Below are positions 12,718-25,438 of a DNA stretch of 64,000 nucleotides, in pieces. The notes beneath the pieces are model-generated. The model was not told the origin of the DNA. It did not search any database and was given only the letters and a program-made list of their open reading frames with translations. Position numbers and translations under genes: made by a program. The stretch is from Benincasa hispida (Eukaryota > Streptophyta > Magnoliopsida > Cucurbitales > Cucurbitaceae), in the NCBI RefSeq assembly GCF_009727055.1, contig NC_052349.1:92464902-92528901 (forward strand). Direction: 5' to 3'. The first letter of the stretch is position 1, and the number at the start of each line of letters is the position of its first letter.

Positions 12718-13492
12718 AAAAAGTTAACAAATACTTAATAAAAATTATTAGCAGAATTTTTCTAAATTAATCAACCCTAGGTAAAATATTGAATGGGAGG
12801 AAAATGGGGTATATGATACTTCATTTTTCTTTTCGCATTTCTCCCTAAATGTTCACATCGTGAGACCTATACTTGGCATCAAGACACCTTTGCTTGTGTC
12901 TCCTTATGAGTGGTGTTTGCATAGATCAGTAACAAGGTGAATGGAGAGAGTGTTTATGGTAAGTGAGAGAGAGATGCGTGTCAACACATCCTATGGTCTC
13001 CTTCATTAGTTTGTAGTAAATTTCCATGCTTGACCTCGAGACACCTTTGCTTGTGTCCCCCTACGGATAGTGTTTGCATAATTTTTTACTCAAACTCTAG
13101 GAATGGATAGAATTGCTTTAGTTTCTGCCTCATTTGGTTTTTTCCTATGGTTGACTCATTGTGGTGGAACTCTAGAATCTAAAATGAGGGGTTACACTTA
13201 TAAGAAAATGTTAAGTTAACAATTTCTAAACAAAACAATGGCGACTAATAATTACAGGAATAAGAGTTATTCTGGTATAATTATTAGTTGAGATTGTTTC
13301 AATTTAGTGGAGGGGTAACTGATAACCCACGATTGCTGTTATTCTGTCCCACTGAAGCATCATTGCAAAATAGATGTCACATAGGGTAAATTTGATTTTT
13401 TTTTTTTTTGCTAAATTGATTAGTTGTTTTATTGGGTAATGTGTCTAATAACTAATATAAATAAATTGTATGATTTCAAAAATTTCACTATG
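12718..13492 (+). other. Unassigned leader or spacer upstream of gag
   Basis: No gene seen. Two direct repeats start AGACACCTTTGCTTGTGTC at 12881 and 13039, each followed by a GTGTTTGCATA segment about 20 bp on. The end next to the gag ATG, with a 12-13 base T run near 13400, is probably genuine Copia untranslated leader. Confidence 0.4.
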
Positions 13493-15110
13493 ATGAGCGT
13501 TACTTTAAACCTGCTTTCCACTGATAAGCCAAACAATGATAACTATCCGAGTTGGAAAAATACTACTAATACTGTACTCATTATCGATGACCTATGATTC
13601 ATTCTAATTAAGGAATGTCCTTAAGTCCAGCTGCCAATGCAATCTGAAATTTTTGAGAGGCACGTATATCTTGGCCAACTTGTCTGAAGTTTTAGCCAAA
13701 AAGCATGAGCCCATGCTCACAGCTCGTGAGATCATGGAGTCCCTGAGGGGAATGTTTAGACAACCGTCCACACAACTCAAGTATAACGCTCTCAAGTTCA
13801 TCTTCAATGCCCAGATGAAAGAAGGGACCTCAGTTCATAAACATGTTCTGACATGATGATCCTCTTTGACATAGTTGAGATGAACGGGTCTATCATCGAT
13901 GAAGTTAGTCAGGTTAGCTTCATCTTGGAAACTTTACTTGAAAGTTTTCTTCAATTCTGCACCAACGCTGTCATGAACAAGCTTGACTACAACTTGACCA
14001 TCTTTCTCAACGAGCTACAGACATACTAGTACTTAATGAAAATTGAGGAACAGAAGGGTGAGACAAATGTTACCTTGTCGTCCAAAAAGTTCTACAGAGG
14101 TTTGACCTCTGGAACGAAGTCTGCACCTTCTTCCACTGGCACCAAAGTGGAAGAAGATGAAGGAGGTCAAGGGAAAGCTAACCCCGCTGCTGCCCAAAAG
14201 GGCAAGAAGGCCAAGGCTGCGAAGGGAATATGTTTGCATTGCAACCAGAAGGGACACTAGAAGAAGAATTGTCCCAAATATTTCCAGAAAAGAAGAAGGC
14301 CAAACAAGGTAAGTATGATTCACTCGTGTTGGAAACTTATTTAATGGAGAATGATGATTCTACCTTGATAATTGATTCAGACGCCACTAACCATGTTTGT
14401 TCTTCATTTCAGGGAATTAGTTCCTATCGGCAGCTGGAGACTAGTGAAATGACGATGTGGGTTGAAACTGAGCACGTCTTCTTGGTTGTGGCAGTGAGAG
14501 GTCTCCGGTTGACTTTAAAGAACAAATTTTTCATTTCAGGGAATTAGTTCCTATCGGCAGCTGGAGACTAGTGAAATGACGATGTGGGTTGGAACTGGGC
14601 ACGCTGTCTCAGCTTTAGTGTGGAAGGACTCCGTTTATATTTACATAAATCATATCTTTTGTTGAACAATGTATATATAGTTCCCGACTTAGAAAAGGGA
14701 CTTTATTTCTACAAATGTTTGTTAGAACAATCATATACTCTAAATTTTATTGTGAATAAAATGTTTATTTAAGAAAATGGTGTTAATTTTTTTTTTTTGC
14801 AAACTTAGAGAGTAACCTTTATGTGCTAAGGCCATTAGTATCTAAGGCTTTACTTAATACTAAAAATTTTCAAAACTTTTGTAATTGAAAACAACAAACA
14901 AAATGTTTCTCTTAAAGAAAATACCCAACTTTGGAATCTAAAATTAGGTCACATTAATCTTAATAGGATTGAGAGATTTGTTAAAAGCGGACTTCTAAAT
15001 GACTTAGAAGAAAAATCTTTACTAGTATGTGGGTCATGCCTTGAAGACAAAATGACTACGTAAACTTTTACTAGAAAAAGTCACAAAGAAACTCTTAAAA
15101 TTTATACCTT
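13493..15110 (+). pseudogene. Copia gag-protease-GAG_pre-integrase remnant
   Basis: The ATG at 13493 opens a Copia gag: an N-terminal segment with NDNYPSWK, then VYILANLSEVLAKKHEPML-like helices (about 13660-13710), and a lysine-rich linker. The nucleic-acid-binding zinc knuckle, CxxCxxxxGHxxxxxC, lies at 14230-14275 with its Trp codon turned into TAG. The aspartic protease motif near 14370 reads DSDATNHV, where active copies have DSGATNHV, so the catalytic site is altered. A 127-bp tandem duplication follows (copies from 14404 and 14531). The HHCC GAG_pre-integrase segment is at about 14930-15070 (LGHINLNRIERFV, then CxxC). Stops, for example TGA at about 13594, and frame changes make it non-functional. 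It ends where the LTR-derived cluster at 15113 begins; the integrase core is absent. Family known, activity excluded by sight. Confidence 0.85.
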
Positions 15111-15112
15111 TA

Positions 15113-15293
15113 ATAATCAATGACTAAGATATATACTCAAACTTGATCCACTTAAAATTTTTAGTTTTGGATCCATTTAGCTTGATCCACTTAAGTAAAA
15201 GGTCTCTTAGTCATTGACTATATACTCAAACTTGATCCACTTGTTTTGTACCTTTGTGGTCATACTTAAGTGGATCAAGTTTGAGTATATAGT
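15113..15293. repeat. Cluster of inverted and direct LTR snippets
   Basis: Copies of ACTCAAACTTGATCCACTT occur at about 15136 and 15222, with a short partial near 15185. The reverse complement AAGTGGATCAAGTTTGAGT occurs at about 15267. This motif is a segment of Cop-A LTRs, so a piece of LTR was copied back in inverted orientation at the breakpoint. It can fold into a hairpin. Confidence 0.75.
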
Positions 15294-16965
15294 CAAAACA
15301 GTCTATAAGTATAGAGATAAGGCCAGGTACCTTATTTTGGGGACATTATGGATGCGGCCCACTTTGTATTTGATACAAGTGATGTGATCTTGAATCGTTC
15401 ATGTAGAGACATGCGAGTGGGAGCATCCTATGCAAAAGATGTTTGCATAAGACCAGACCATGAATTAGTCACTTTTCTTTATCACTCTGTTTACTGTTAA
15501 AACTAACTTTTTCAGTTCAATGACTCTAGTCAACTTGATCTTAATCTTGAGTTAACTATGAATTGCTGTTTATTCGGGATTATCCTTTAATATGCATGGA
15601 TGAGAGTGGCTCAACATCGCCGACATAATAAGCCTTCCATAGCGGTAAGACTAGGTAGATAGTTGGGGACATAGTCCTACTAGACGGATTCACTCCTACC
15701 CGATTTCAGGGTTAGTAGATAGGTTGTTCCCTTAAGTTCTGACTCTTAGTCTTGAACAAGGGGCCCCTTCTATGGCTTGAGAGAGATTAAGTTTAGTAGT
15801 AGGATCACAAACCAATTGTTCACTAGTGGATCAATGGAGACTTAGGGAGCAAGATGTATTATAGGGGTAAAATGGTAATTTTGACCTAGCTGTAATTACG
15901 AACAACTTGTGAAGGATCGACTTACTGATCATAGAAATATATCTATAGTGAGGAGAATGCAACTATTGGCCTTTAGTGAAGTGACCCGATAGTTAACGAA
16001 TGTTGGTTAATTTAGTTAGAATTTAGCCAGTTAATCTTGGATCATTGGAGCTCATGATCTATAGGTCCATTAGGTCCTCCTACTAGCTTATAATGGACTA
16101 AATCTTAGAATAATGTGATGAGAGAATTTGAAATGTTCAAATTCAGTTTAAGGGAATTATTAATTATATATGATATAATTGAATGTTTAATTATCGAATT
16201 AAACAAATTAGAGAGTTGTAAATATTTAAATTTGATTTAAATACTACATACATGAATAAGGATTCATATTCACATTAGGTGTTTTATATTAATTTAATAT
16301 TTGATATTAAATTAATTTAAATTATTTAATTAATTATTTAAAATTAAAATTAATTTGAACTAATTGTATTTTAAAATTAAAGAAAATTCAAGTTAATTAT
16401 GAATTTTTAGAAATTCATTTAAATTGAATTTGAAAAATTAGAAAGTTGAAAATTCTCACATTTCTAATTTAAATTGAATTTTAAAATTAGAAAGTAGAAA
16501 GTTCCCACATTTCTAATTTTTTACACCAAATTGCCCACTAAATTACTGTTGATTAAGTGTTATTTGTTGAAGAATTAAGTTTGCATTTATAGTAGTAAAA
16601 ATATAAGTTTATTTCATGAAACAAACTTCATGCAAGATTGGATTATCAAAAGAACTTTTGTACTTTTAATTTCTACACCAAAAGTACTCCAATCTCCAAT
16701 TTTTCTCTCTAATTCCTTCTCATTTTTGGATCTCACAATCCGATCTAAGACTAAAGGATAGTTGGAAAGATTCTTGTGGTAGTCTACAACTTCTTCGTGA
16801 TCAAATTTCGTGGAGAAGTTAAATCAATTGGAGGTTCTACAAAGGTTGTTAAGATAAACCCTAAATGTGTTTTTTCATGAACATGCATGCTTAGAATCTT
16901 TTATGTAATTAGAGTGTTTATGATCAAATCAGCTTCTGCATGTTGAATGTCAACTCTTTCAAAAA
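15263..16965 (+). repeat. Cop-A LTR, 5'-truncated
   Basis: Follows the Cop-A order (segment near GGATGCGGCCCACTTTGTA, then TCATTGGAGCTCATGATCTA, an AT-rich block, then a terminal CAACTCTTTCA) but lacks about the first 200 bp. It cuts the Copia gag-pol remnant. No convincing primer-binding site follows. Confidence 0.7.
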
Positions 16966-17571
16966 ATGCATTAAGTATATAATAAAGACACATCGATTTG
17001 ATTAAGGTGGAGAGTATATGGATCTAAAATTCTAGAACTATTTGGTGGAACATGGAATTATATTCCAACTCTCGAGACCTTGTACACCTTAGCAGAACAA
17101 TTTATCAGAAAGGAGAAATCAAACCTTGTTAGACATGATTCATGTAAGACCTCAACTTAGATTAAAGAATAAGCCAAACAACCACTTGAGTCAAGGAGTA
17201 TGAAGAAAGTAAAAGCTAGATTAGAAGGCTAAAATTTGAACAAGTGTATGGGTTATGCTTTGAAGGGAACAATAGTACTTAGAAAAATTTTAACTTTTGA
17301 GATCATGAGATTGAAGCATAGTAGGTTGAAGTCAGAATTTTGGCTAAGTATGTAAACTATGCTATGAACTTATAGCAGAGTGGAAAATTTTACTAAGTGT
17401 TCAAACCACACTATGAACTTTAAGAAACTATGCTATGAGAGTAAGAGTTAAATCCATAACATAGTAAAGAAGGAAGAACTTTGGCTAAGTGTTAGTAGAG
17501 GGATTTGACTCACAGTATAAACTTGTAGCATAGTTAAACAAGCCCAACTTATAGCATAGTTAAGTGTTGGG
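16966..17571. other. Unassigned repeat, possibly chromovirus LTR start
   Basis: No gene. From about 17144, TGTAAGACCTCAACTTAGAT resembles the start of the E-type LTR at 35362. Irregular repeats built on AACTATGCTATGAAC occupy 17345-17560 and continue at 19185-19270 beyond the inserted Gyp-C LTR, so the two pieces were once one. Confidence 0.35.
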
Positions 17572-19061
17572 TGTTAGCTCTAAAAAAAAGTTAATTTTAT
17601 GTCCTAAATCCTATCGTTATTGAATAATTCTTATGTGTAATCTGTCTTATTTGTAGGTAAATCAATCCCAAAGAGCAAGTGTGTTGTTGGAATGAAAATC
17701 GATGATGCACCATATTGAGTGAAGACGTCGAAGTTACTAAACTTTCCTTAAGGGCAGCATTCCAACCCTCCCTTGACCTTTGAATGATGCTGAAAGGTAA
17801 AAAGTATTGATTTTGGGATAAGCAATCAGCGTCACAACGCTAGGTCAATGCTTCAGCTCGATGTTATTGGACAAAAGCGAGCGAATAGAGTAGCGTTACA
17901 ATGCTACAAACTCCAAAAGACAAGTGGCTTTCGCACTTGCAACACATCGTCATAGCAATGTTGTGTCTCTCCTTGGACGCTTGAGGTCTGATTCGGCAGC
18001 AACGTTGTAATGCTCTTTGTAACGTTGCAATGCTGCGATTGTTCTTCAAATAGAAGGTTTTGGTTTCAACTGAAGGTGGAAGAAAATTACAAAAGGAAGA
18101 ACAATTTTGGCTACGATTGGGATGATTTCTGGACGATTTTCCACCAGATTCATCATTCTTTCCTCTTCATTCATTAATCTTTTCCATATGCCTTTCAACT
18201 TCCCAATTTATGTTGTTGATTTGAGAAAAATGCAAGGCCAGATAATTTCTTTCTTGGGTTTAGTTGAACGTTCAATTTCTTGAAGATATCTAATTAATTG
18301 TACTGAATTATGTGAACTCTTGGGTATGATTTGGATTATTTTTAATGGAATTTGATTGAATTGGTCTGACAAATCGATTTTATTAAATTCTTGTTTGAAA
18401 AATCTTCATGGCGCTATGCATAATTATTGATTATGTTACATGAATTAGGATTACATGTATAAGCTAAGAATATTTCTGATCTCACACGTGTTTACCCTAG
18501 TTTAATCTTGCCCAATTAATCATGTTCTAAGATTAGGTTTTCCAACTTTGAGTATGTCACAATGCATGAACCCTTTCATAATGAATTTAGTTTTTGATTG
18601 GATTTCGTTGAGAAAAAAGAGTTTTAAATTAATTTAGGGTCAATTTGATTTAATATAGAATTTGGTTAATTGAGCTATCAGTATCTCTAATAGGTTGTGA
18701 AGTTCATGAATTCAGTGTAATTAATTTGCATCTAATGATTGAAATTGGACATATAAACTATTCTCAAGACCCTTTTTATTGATTTACTCCAACCCAATTG
18801 TATGCCCATTCTTGTTCAAACTTCTTTTCTTTGCATGTTTAATTTTTATTCTGTTTCTTTCACAAAAACAAACCAAAAACCCCTTGTCACATGGAATTCT
18901 TTAATCAACCTAGCTAGTCAATAGTTTTCCTGTGGATTCGACCCCGTTCTTACTACTTTTACTACGTTTTTTGTATAAGTCTTAGGATCCGTGAATATAT
19001 TTCTTTTGTTTGAGTCAGTGATTCTATATGATAATGTTTCTATTAAATATGACGACAAACA
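17572..19061 (+). repeat. Gyp-C solo LTR
   Basis: Starts TGTTAGCTCTAAAAAAAAGT and ends GACGACAAACA, 1,490 bp, flanked by an exact 5-bp duplication TTGGG (17567-17571 and 19062-19066). It is the second copy of the family at 947-4234. It includes a GTGGATTCGACCCCGTTC segment at about 18932, typical of the end of Athila-like Gypsy LTRs. Host repeats on both sides match, confirming insertion of a single LTR. Confidence 0.85.
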
Positions 19062-19799
19062 TTGGGCGCATGGGGGAGGTAACTCTGATGCATAAAAGAC
19101 CTCCGAGAAACCCTAGTTGGACAACTTAAATACAAGCTAAGGGGAAGAAGTCACCTTGGACGCATAGAAAAGCATCTTGGAAACTATGCTAGAGAATGAG
19201 GAACTATGCTATGAGAATAAATGACTATGCTATGAGAATAAGAAACTATACTATGAACTTTAAGAAACTCCAAGTTGAAATTGACTAAGTACTATGGATA
19301 TAAAGAGTAGGGGCTTCACTTTGGAAAAATCATTTCAAGTGGAACATATTGTGGGAAGTGAAGGAAGACTTAGATGCATACTAAGTCATTTCAAGATGGT
19401 CCATCAACAATAATAGTTGCTCTTGAGAAGTCACCAAGGGTCAAGGGAAGGTTGTTGATGGTCCATCTTGAAATGACTTATCCATCTTGTTGACTAACAG
19501 TTGTTAACTAAGTACCAACTTGAAATGACTTGTCCATCTTGTTAATTAAGTACCGTTGTTAACTAAGTACAAGCCCTCTAGGGCAGTTTAGGGAGGGTTA
19601 TCCATCTTGTTGACTTATCCATCGTGTTGATGGACTTATCCATCTTGTTAACTAAGTATTGGTTGTTGTCCATTTCAAGCAGCAATGCAACCCTCTCTTG
19701 ACCCTCGTTTTTAACTAATCTCTTAAACCTTGGATAAGTTATTTCAAGCTGGTCCATTAACAACAATTGTTATCCCATCACACCTTCTCAAGAGTTAAG
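19062..19799. other. Scrambled repeat region upstream of Copia pol
   Basis: No gene. 19185-19270 continues the TATGCTATG repeats. 19380-19780 is a mosaic of short segments such as TCCATCTTGTTGACT and GTTGTTAACTAAGTAC in both orientations, including the hairpin at 19383-19479. Confidence 0.5.
19383..19479. repeat. Long hairpin with 27-bp arms
   Basis: The arm 19383-19409 (AAGTCATTTCAAGATGG and on) is the reverse complement of 19453-19479 with one mismatch; the loop is 43 bases. Confidence 0.85.
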
Positions 19800-21456
19800 A
19801 ATGCCTCAATGTAGTGGGAGGGTTATTCAATATCCTGAACACTACATGGGTTTAACAGAAACTCAGGAAATCATACTTGATGATGGCCTAGAGGATCCAT
19901 TAACCTTTAAATAGGCAATGGATGATGTTGATAGGAAACAATGGATTAAAGCCAAGGATGTGGAAATGGAGTCAATGTACTTCAATTATGTCTGGGAACT
20001 TGTAGATCAACCACATGGTGTTAAACCTATAGGTTGTAAATGGATCTACAAGAGAAAACGAGACCAAACTGGAAAGGTGCAAACCTATAAAGCCAAACTT
20101 GTGGCAAAAGGTTTTACCTAAAAGAAGGGGGTTAACTATGAAGAAACATTCTCTTCTATTGCCATGATAAAATCAATTAGAATGTTTTTATCCATTGCCA
20201 CATATTATGACTATGAAATATGGAAAATGGATGTCAAGATAGCTTTCTTAAACGGCCATCTTGACGAAAGTATTTACATGTCTCAACCAGAAGGGTTCAT
20301 TGAACAGAGTCAAGAACAAAAGTTTGTAAGCTTAAAAGATCTATTTATGGGTTAAAACAAGCTTCTAGATCCTGGAATATAATATTTGACACTGCGATCA
20401 AGTCTTATGGCTTTGAACAGAATGTTGACGAACCATGTGTATACAAAAAAATAGTCAACAAAACTTTAGCTTTCCTGGTCCTTTATATTGATGATATCTT
20501 GCTCATGTGGAATGAGACAAATTCCCTTGCTGACGTAAAGAGATGGTTAGCATCACAATTCTGAATGAAAGATTTAGGAGATGCTGAATACGTTCTTGGG
20601 ATCCAAATTTTTCGAAATCGCAAGAACAAAACCTTAGCACTGCCTCAAGTATCTTATATTGACAAGATGTTGTCAAGATATAATATCCAAAAAGGGTATA
20701 TTACCTTTTAGACATGAAATTCATTTGTCAAAGGAATAATGTCCTAAGACGCCTCAAGAAGTTGAGGAAATGAAAAGAATTCGATATGCTTCAATAGTTG
20801 GGAGTCTAATGTATGCTATGTTGTGTACACGTCCTGACATATGCTTTGCAGTAGGAATCATCAACAGGTTCCAATCTAACCTTGGACACATTCATTGGAC
20901 TGTTGTCAATAACATCCTCAAGTATCTTTAGAGAATGAGGGACTATATGCTTGTGTATGGGCCTAAGGATTTGATCCTTATAGGATACACCGATTCTGAT
21001 TTTCAAACGGATGTAGATTCTGGGAAATCTACTTTAGGATCAATTTTCACTCTTAACGAGGGAGCTATAGTATGGAGAACCATCAAATAGAGTTGTATAG
21101 CTGACTCCACCGTGGAAGCAGAATATGTAGCTACATGCGAAGCATCTAAAGAAGCAATATGGCTATGTAAATTTCCGTCAGATTTGGAAGTAGTTCCAAA
21201 TATGCATCTGCCCATTACCCTATATTGCAACAACGGTGCAGTTGCCATTTCCAAGGAACTAAGAAGTCAAAAACGTGGAAAACATATCGAAAGAAAGTAC
21301 CGTCTCATTAGAGAGACAGTACACCGAAGAAATGTGCGAGTCACGAAGATAGCCTCAGAAGACAACCTTGCTGATCCTTTTATGAAGACTCTCTTGGTTA
21401 AAGTGTTCGAGGGCCACCTGGTCGAACTAGGACTACGAGCATCATATCCTAGCACA
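19800..21456 (+). pseudogene. Copia reverse transcriptase-RNase H remnant (Cop-A)
   Basis: The C-terminal half of a Copia polyprotein. RT starts near 19918 (QWIKAKDVEMESM, WELVDQPHGVKPIGCKW) and carries the catalytic YIDD at about 20485. RNase H follows with DSTVEAEY at about 21101 and the C-terminal segment HIERKYRLIRETVH, then ADPF. Stops at about 19912, 20119, 20353 and 21088 and frame changes disable it. Gag, protease and integrase are missing. The reading direction and the 3' LTR at 21586 fit one element whose 5' half was lost or replaced. It would have copied element RNA into DNA in cytoplasmic particles. Confidence 0.85.
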
Positions 21457-21571
21457 AGTGGGAGAATGTCAAGGGTATTTGGATACCCTAGTTTATTGTA
21501 TTTTTTCTCTATTTTTTCTCAACATTGTAAACATTATTTATTTGTATATTTGTATCTCACTGGAGTATTAG

Positions 21572-21585
21572 TCCAAGTGGGAGAT
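21572..21585 (+). other. Polypurine tract of the Cop-A element
   Basis: CCAAGTGGGAGAT-type purine run directly before the LTR start, the usual plus-strand primer for Copia replication. Confidence 0.6.
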
Positions 21586-23449
21586 TGTTGGGAATGTCCT
21601 AGTTAACATATTCTATTTTATCAATAAAAGTATTATTGAGTATTTTTTTCAATAAATTATTATTGCATTCTATTATAACAATCCAACAAACGAATCCATG
21701 GCTATAATATGAATACTTTAACTTTATGTGGCGACATAAAAGAGGATCGAGTTTTAGTATATAGCCAAAATGGTCTATAAGAATATAGATGAGATTGGAT
21801 ACCTCATCTTGGTGACATTATTGGATGCGACCCATTTTAGGAGACATGTGAGTGGGGGTATCATATGCAATTAGTTTGCATGAGACTGGACCTCAAAATA
21901 GTCATTTTTCTTTATAACGACCGCTTACCGTTAAAAATGACTATTTCAAATTTAATGACCTAGGGTAACTCGATCTTAATCCTTAGCTAATTATGAACTC
22001 TTGTTTATTCTGGATTATCTTTTGATTTGCATAGGTAAGAGTAGCCTAACAACACTGCTCAATAAACCTCACATTTTGGGGATAAGACTAGATAGATAGC
22101 TGGGAACATAGTTTTGCAAGATGGAATTCATTTATACTCGACTTAGGGTTAGCAAATAGGTTATTCTCTTAAGTGCTGATTCTTGGTCTTGAAAAATGGG
22201 GCCCCACCCTCTCATTATCGAGAGGGTCATGGTTTATAAGTTGGATTATAGACCAATTATTCAATGGAGGATCAGTGGAAGCTTAAGGAGCAAGATGTAT
22301 TTATAGGGGTAAAATGGTAATTTTGACCTAACTATAAATACAAACGACTTTTAAAGGACCAACTTATCAATTATGGTTAAAATGGATAAAAATATACTAC
22401 AGTGAGGAGAGTGCAACAATTGAGCTATAATGGTGTGTCTCGGTAGTTAACAAATATTGATTAATTCGGTCTAAAGAGTTTAGTCAATTAATCTCAAATT
22501 GTTGGAGCTCATGATCTGTAGGTCCATAAGGTCCCTCTACTAGCTCGTAAATTAGATCTTGGATTAGTGAATTGAGCAAGTTTGAAATGTTCAAAATCGA
22601 AATTAGAATTTTGAATTTGAAGTGATCAAATTCAATTTAGAGTTTGATTAGTTATATTAGATATAATTAATGAAATTGGAGATTTTAAAATATTTAAATA
22701 ATGATTTAAATGTTTGATGAGGTGAAATATAATAATAATATTTGATATTAAATTGAATTAATTAAATTAGTTTAATTAATTATCCAATTTAATCCAATTT
22801 TGAAATTAGTATTCAAAGTTGGCAATTTGATTAATTAAAATTTTGGATTTTTTGAAAATTCAAAATTATAAAACTTAATTTAGAATTTTTTTTTAAAAAA
22901 AATCAAAATTAATCAGATTTTACCAAATTATATTGAATCTAAATAAATTAATTAAAAAAAATAGAAGAGAAAGTGGGAAAATCCAAAAACTCTTAAGATT
23001 CCACCTCATGCCACTTCAATTTCAATGGAAATTGAAGTGGCATCAGCTTTGCTAACCTATTTGCATGGTCTTCATATATAAATTGAAGTATTGGTACTTC
23101 AATTTGTGGTCTATACAAGTATATAGATGCTGAAAATCTGAAAAATTGGCTGTTGTTCTTCCTCTCCAAACCTTATTCATTTTAAGTTCAAATCCTACTC
23201 AATTTAGTGTTTCCACCACACAATCCAAGCTAGAGAATAATACAGAAGATCTCTGTGGTGGTCCATTGCTGATTTGAAGCCTCAATTCGTGGAGAGTAGC
23301 AGTGTTTTGAAGAGATTCATCAAAGGTAATGCGTTCATAAAACCCTTTCTAGAAAACTGTTTCTTTGCATGTTTTAAAACCCAAATTAAATACAAATAGA
23401 GTGCATTTTGATTATGATTTATTCTGTTGCATGTTAGTTTACTCTATCA
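21586..23449 (+). repeat. Cop-A 3' LTR
   Basis: Starts TGTTGGGAATGTCCTAGTTA after the polypurine tract and ends GTTTACTCTATCA, 1,864 bp. It serves the pol remnant at 19800-21456. Confidence 0.8.
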
Positions 23450-23752
23450 GGGAGGACCTCATATCACCATACAACTCAAAAAGCAATTGAAAAAGACTTA
23501 AAAGGGAAGTGATTGGGGAAACGTTGGACTGACTATTCATTGAAGGTCACATATATGCATTGAAGAGGATCAACCATGGATCCAACATGGAATTTAGGAA
23601 TTGAGAAGGGCAATCAAGGCATCCAGGTATGTTGCCATGCGTCAAATTGATGCTAAAGATCACCCTGCATCCAATAGCTGTCTTTTCCAAATCCGAAGGT
23701 TTAGTTTGGGTCTTTTGGGTTAGTAAGCTAGGTTTAGGGTTAAGGAGGTGTT

Positions 23753-25438
23753 TGATAACGGGTAGAAATACACGTTATTACAGCTCAAATAAGTAAAACA
23801 ATGAGAGAATGCGACGGTAAAATAAGCACTATCATGTCCAAAAGCACTAAACTGAAAGGAATTGCGATCGCATGCACCCATCGCATAAAAGTAGTTAATT
23901 TACTTATTTTGTGCAGGAAAAATGAGATAGCGCAAGTAAAATTGCGATCCAAAGGAATTAGGCGTCAGCACGCTTGAAGTTTTTGATCGCAAAGTCATAC
24001 GATCATATGCGATCGTGAGAAGTTGCTAAAAAAGGTGGCCGCATAAAGGCTGTGCATCAAGGTGACAACATAATAAATCATGATGGGACGAAAAGCTGAT
24101 GATGGTTGAATTCGAATTTAGTTGACAAGCCGTGAAAGCCACACTATAGCAAGTACACTCAACTTTCGGTGACGATTAATCGGCGCCTCAGAGCAGGAGA
24201 TTTAATGATCGCCCATCAATGCAATCATTAGAGAGAAAGGCTGCTTCACCTTGAGCTCTATAAATACTGAAGGCCATCATTGTAACAAGGGATGAATATA
24301 GAGAATATATATAGTTAGAGAGCCGTTAGTCTGTTCACGTACATACTTATACTTATATTTAGAGGACAGAGACGAGCAAGGAGACGAGGAAGTTGAGAGA
24401 TCATTTCCGGACAGATCGAGAGACTTCCGGAAAGCACTACAAGGAGAGAGAGCCAACTCTTGCAAGAGCAAGGATATACATCTAGACAGAGTTGGAGTGA
24501 AAAAGAATAGTGTAAAAGGCCACGGGAAGCAAGACATAGCTTATCGAGCTTCTTATATCTCAATTCCATTTGTTATTTTGTATTGAGCACTCTATTTATA
24601 GAAAATGGAAATCCCATTTCAACCTAAGTTCAATCTCTCCATACTTCGCATGAGTAGCTAAATTTTCGAATGGGTTGAGAAGCACTTAGATAGCATGACT
24701 TAAGATTCACATTTTATGCGATCATCTTGTCTTATGTATGCGTCATTCACCCTTTAGAGATACTTAAGAGAGTAGTCTAAAGATAGAATCTAGACTTGAG
24801 AGAGTTACATTAGAATCTAGGCTTGAGAGAGTCAGATTAGAACCGCATAAGCAAGAAATAGAAACTTAGACATAAGTTCTATTGCTATTAACACATCGCA
24901 TGCACCCTAGAAATAGGATATGACAGTATGCGGTCACATTGTTTTATATTTGCATCATTCATCATCGCATAGACAAGAATAGAGGCTTAGACATAAGTCC
25001 TATCGACTTTTTCGTATACATCGCATGTGTCCTAGAAATAGGAATTATGGCATTTTGCATTGAGAGATGACTTGCTGTTATGTGTGTGTAGCATGATCGC
25101 ATAATCTGTACATAATCTTAGGAAGTGTTAGCTAAACCCCTTCTCAACCCCTTCGTCGCATACTCATTGCAACTCTTGATTTCATCAACTCTGCGTTCAA
25201 ACTTTGTCGCATAGAAAAATTCTTAATCAAAACACCATCCAACTCATTTGTTTTCACCGCCGCAAGAGAATCAAAGTAGCTGTTGCATATTTACTTAGTA
25301 GTCCCTGTGTTTGACCCTGGACTTACCAGGTAACCTGTGAGGCTTCTACTTGGGTCTTATTAGGAAAACTTGCATGTTCACTGCATAACACATCACCGCA
25401 AACTCACACCATAATCGCATCACAATTCACATGCATCA
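23753..25438 (+). repeat. Gyp-D solo LTR
   Basis: Starts TGATAACGGGTAGAAATACA and ends CACATGCATCA, 1,686 bp. Flanks GTGTT (23748-23752) and TTGTT (25439-25443) match at 4 of 5 bases. Sister copy at 42990-44537. The segment TGTTTGACCCTGGACTTACC at about 25310 is the familiar near-3' LTR segment of Athila-like Gypsy elements. Confidence 0.8.
24256..24267 (+). promoter_or_regulatory. TATA box of Gyp-D LTR
   Basis: CTCTATAAATAC, in the same LTR position as TGTATAAATAC at 43494-43504 in the sister copy. Confidence 0.5.

Noticed and set aside
19062..19080. TTGGGCGCATGGGGGAGG as a Gypsy primer-binding site
   Set aside because: Its first five bases match TTGGG left of the LTR, so they are the target duplication; no Gypsy internal region follows.
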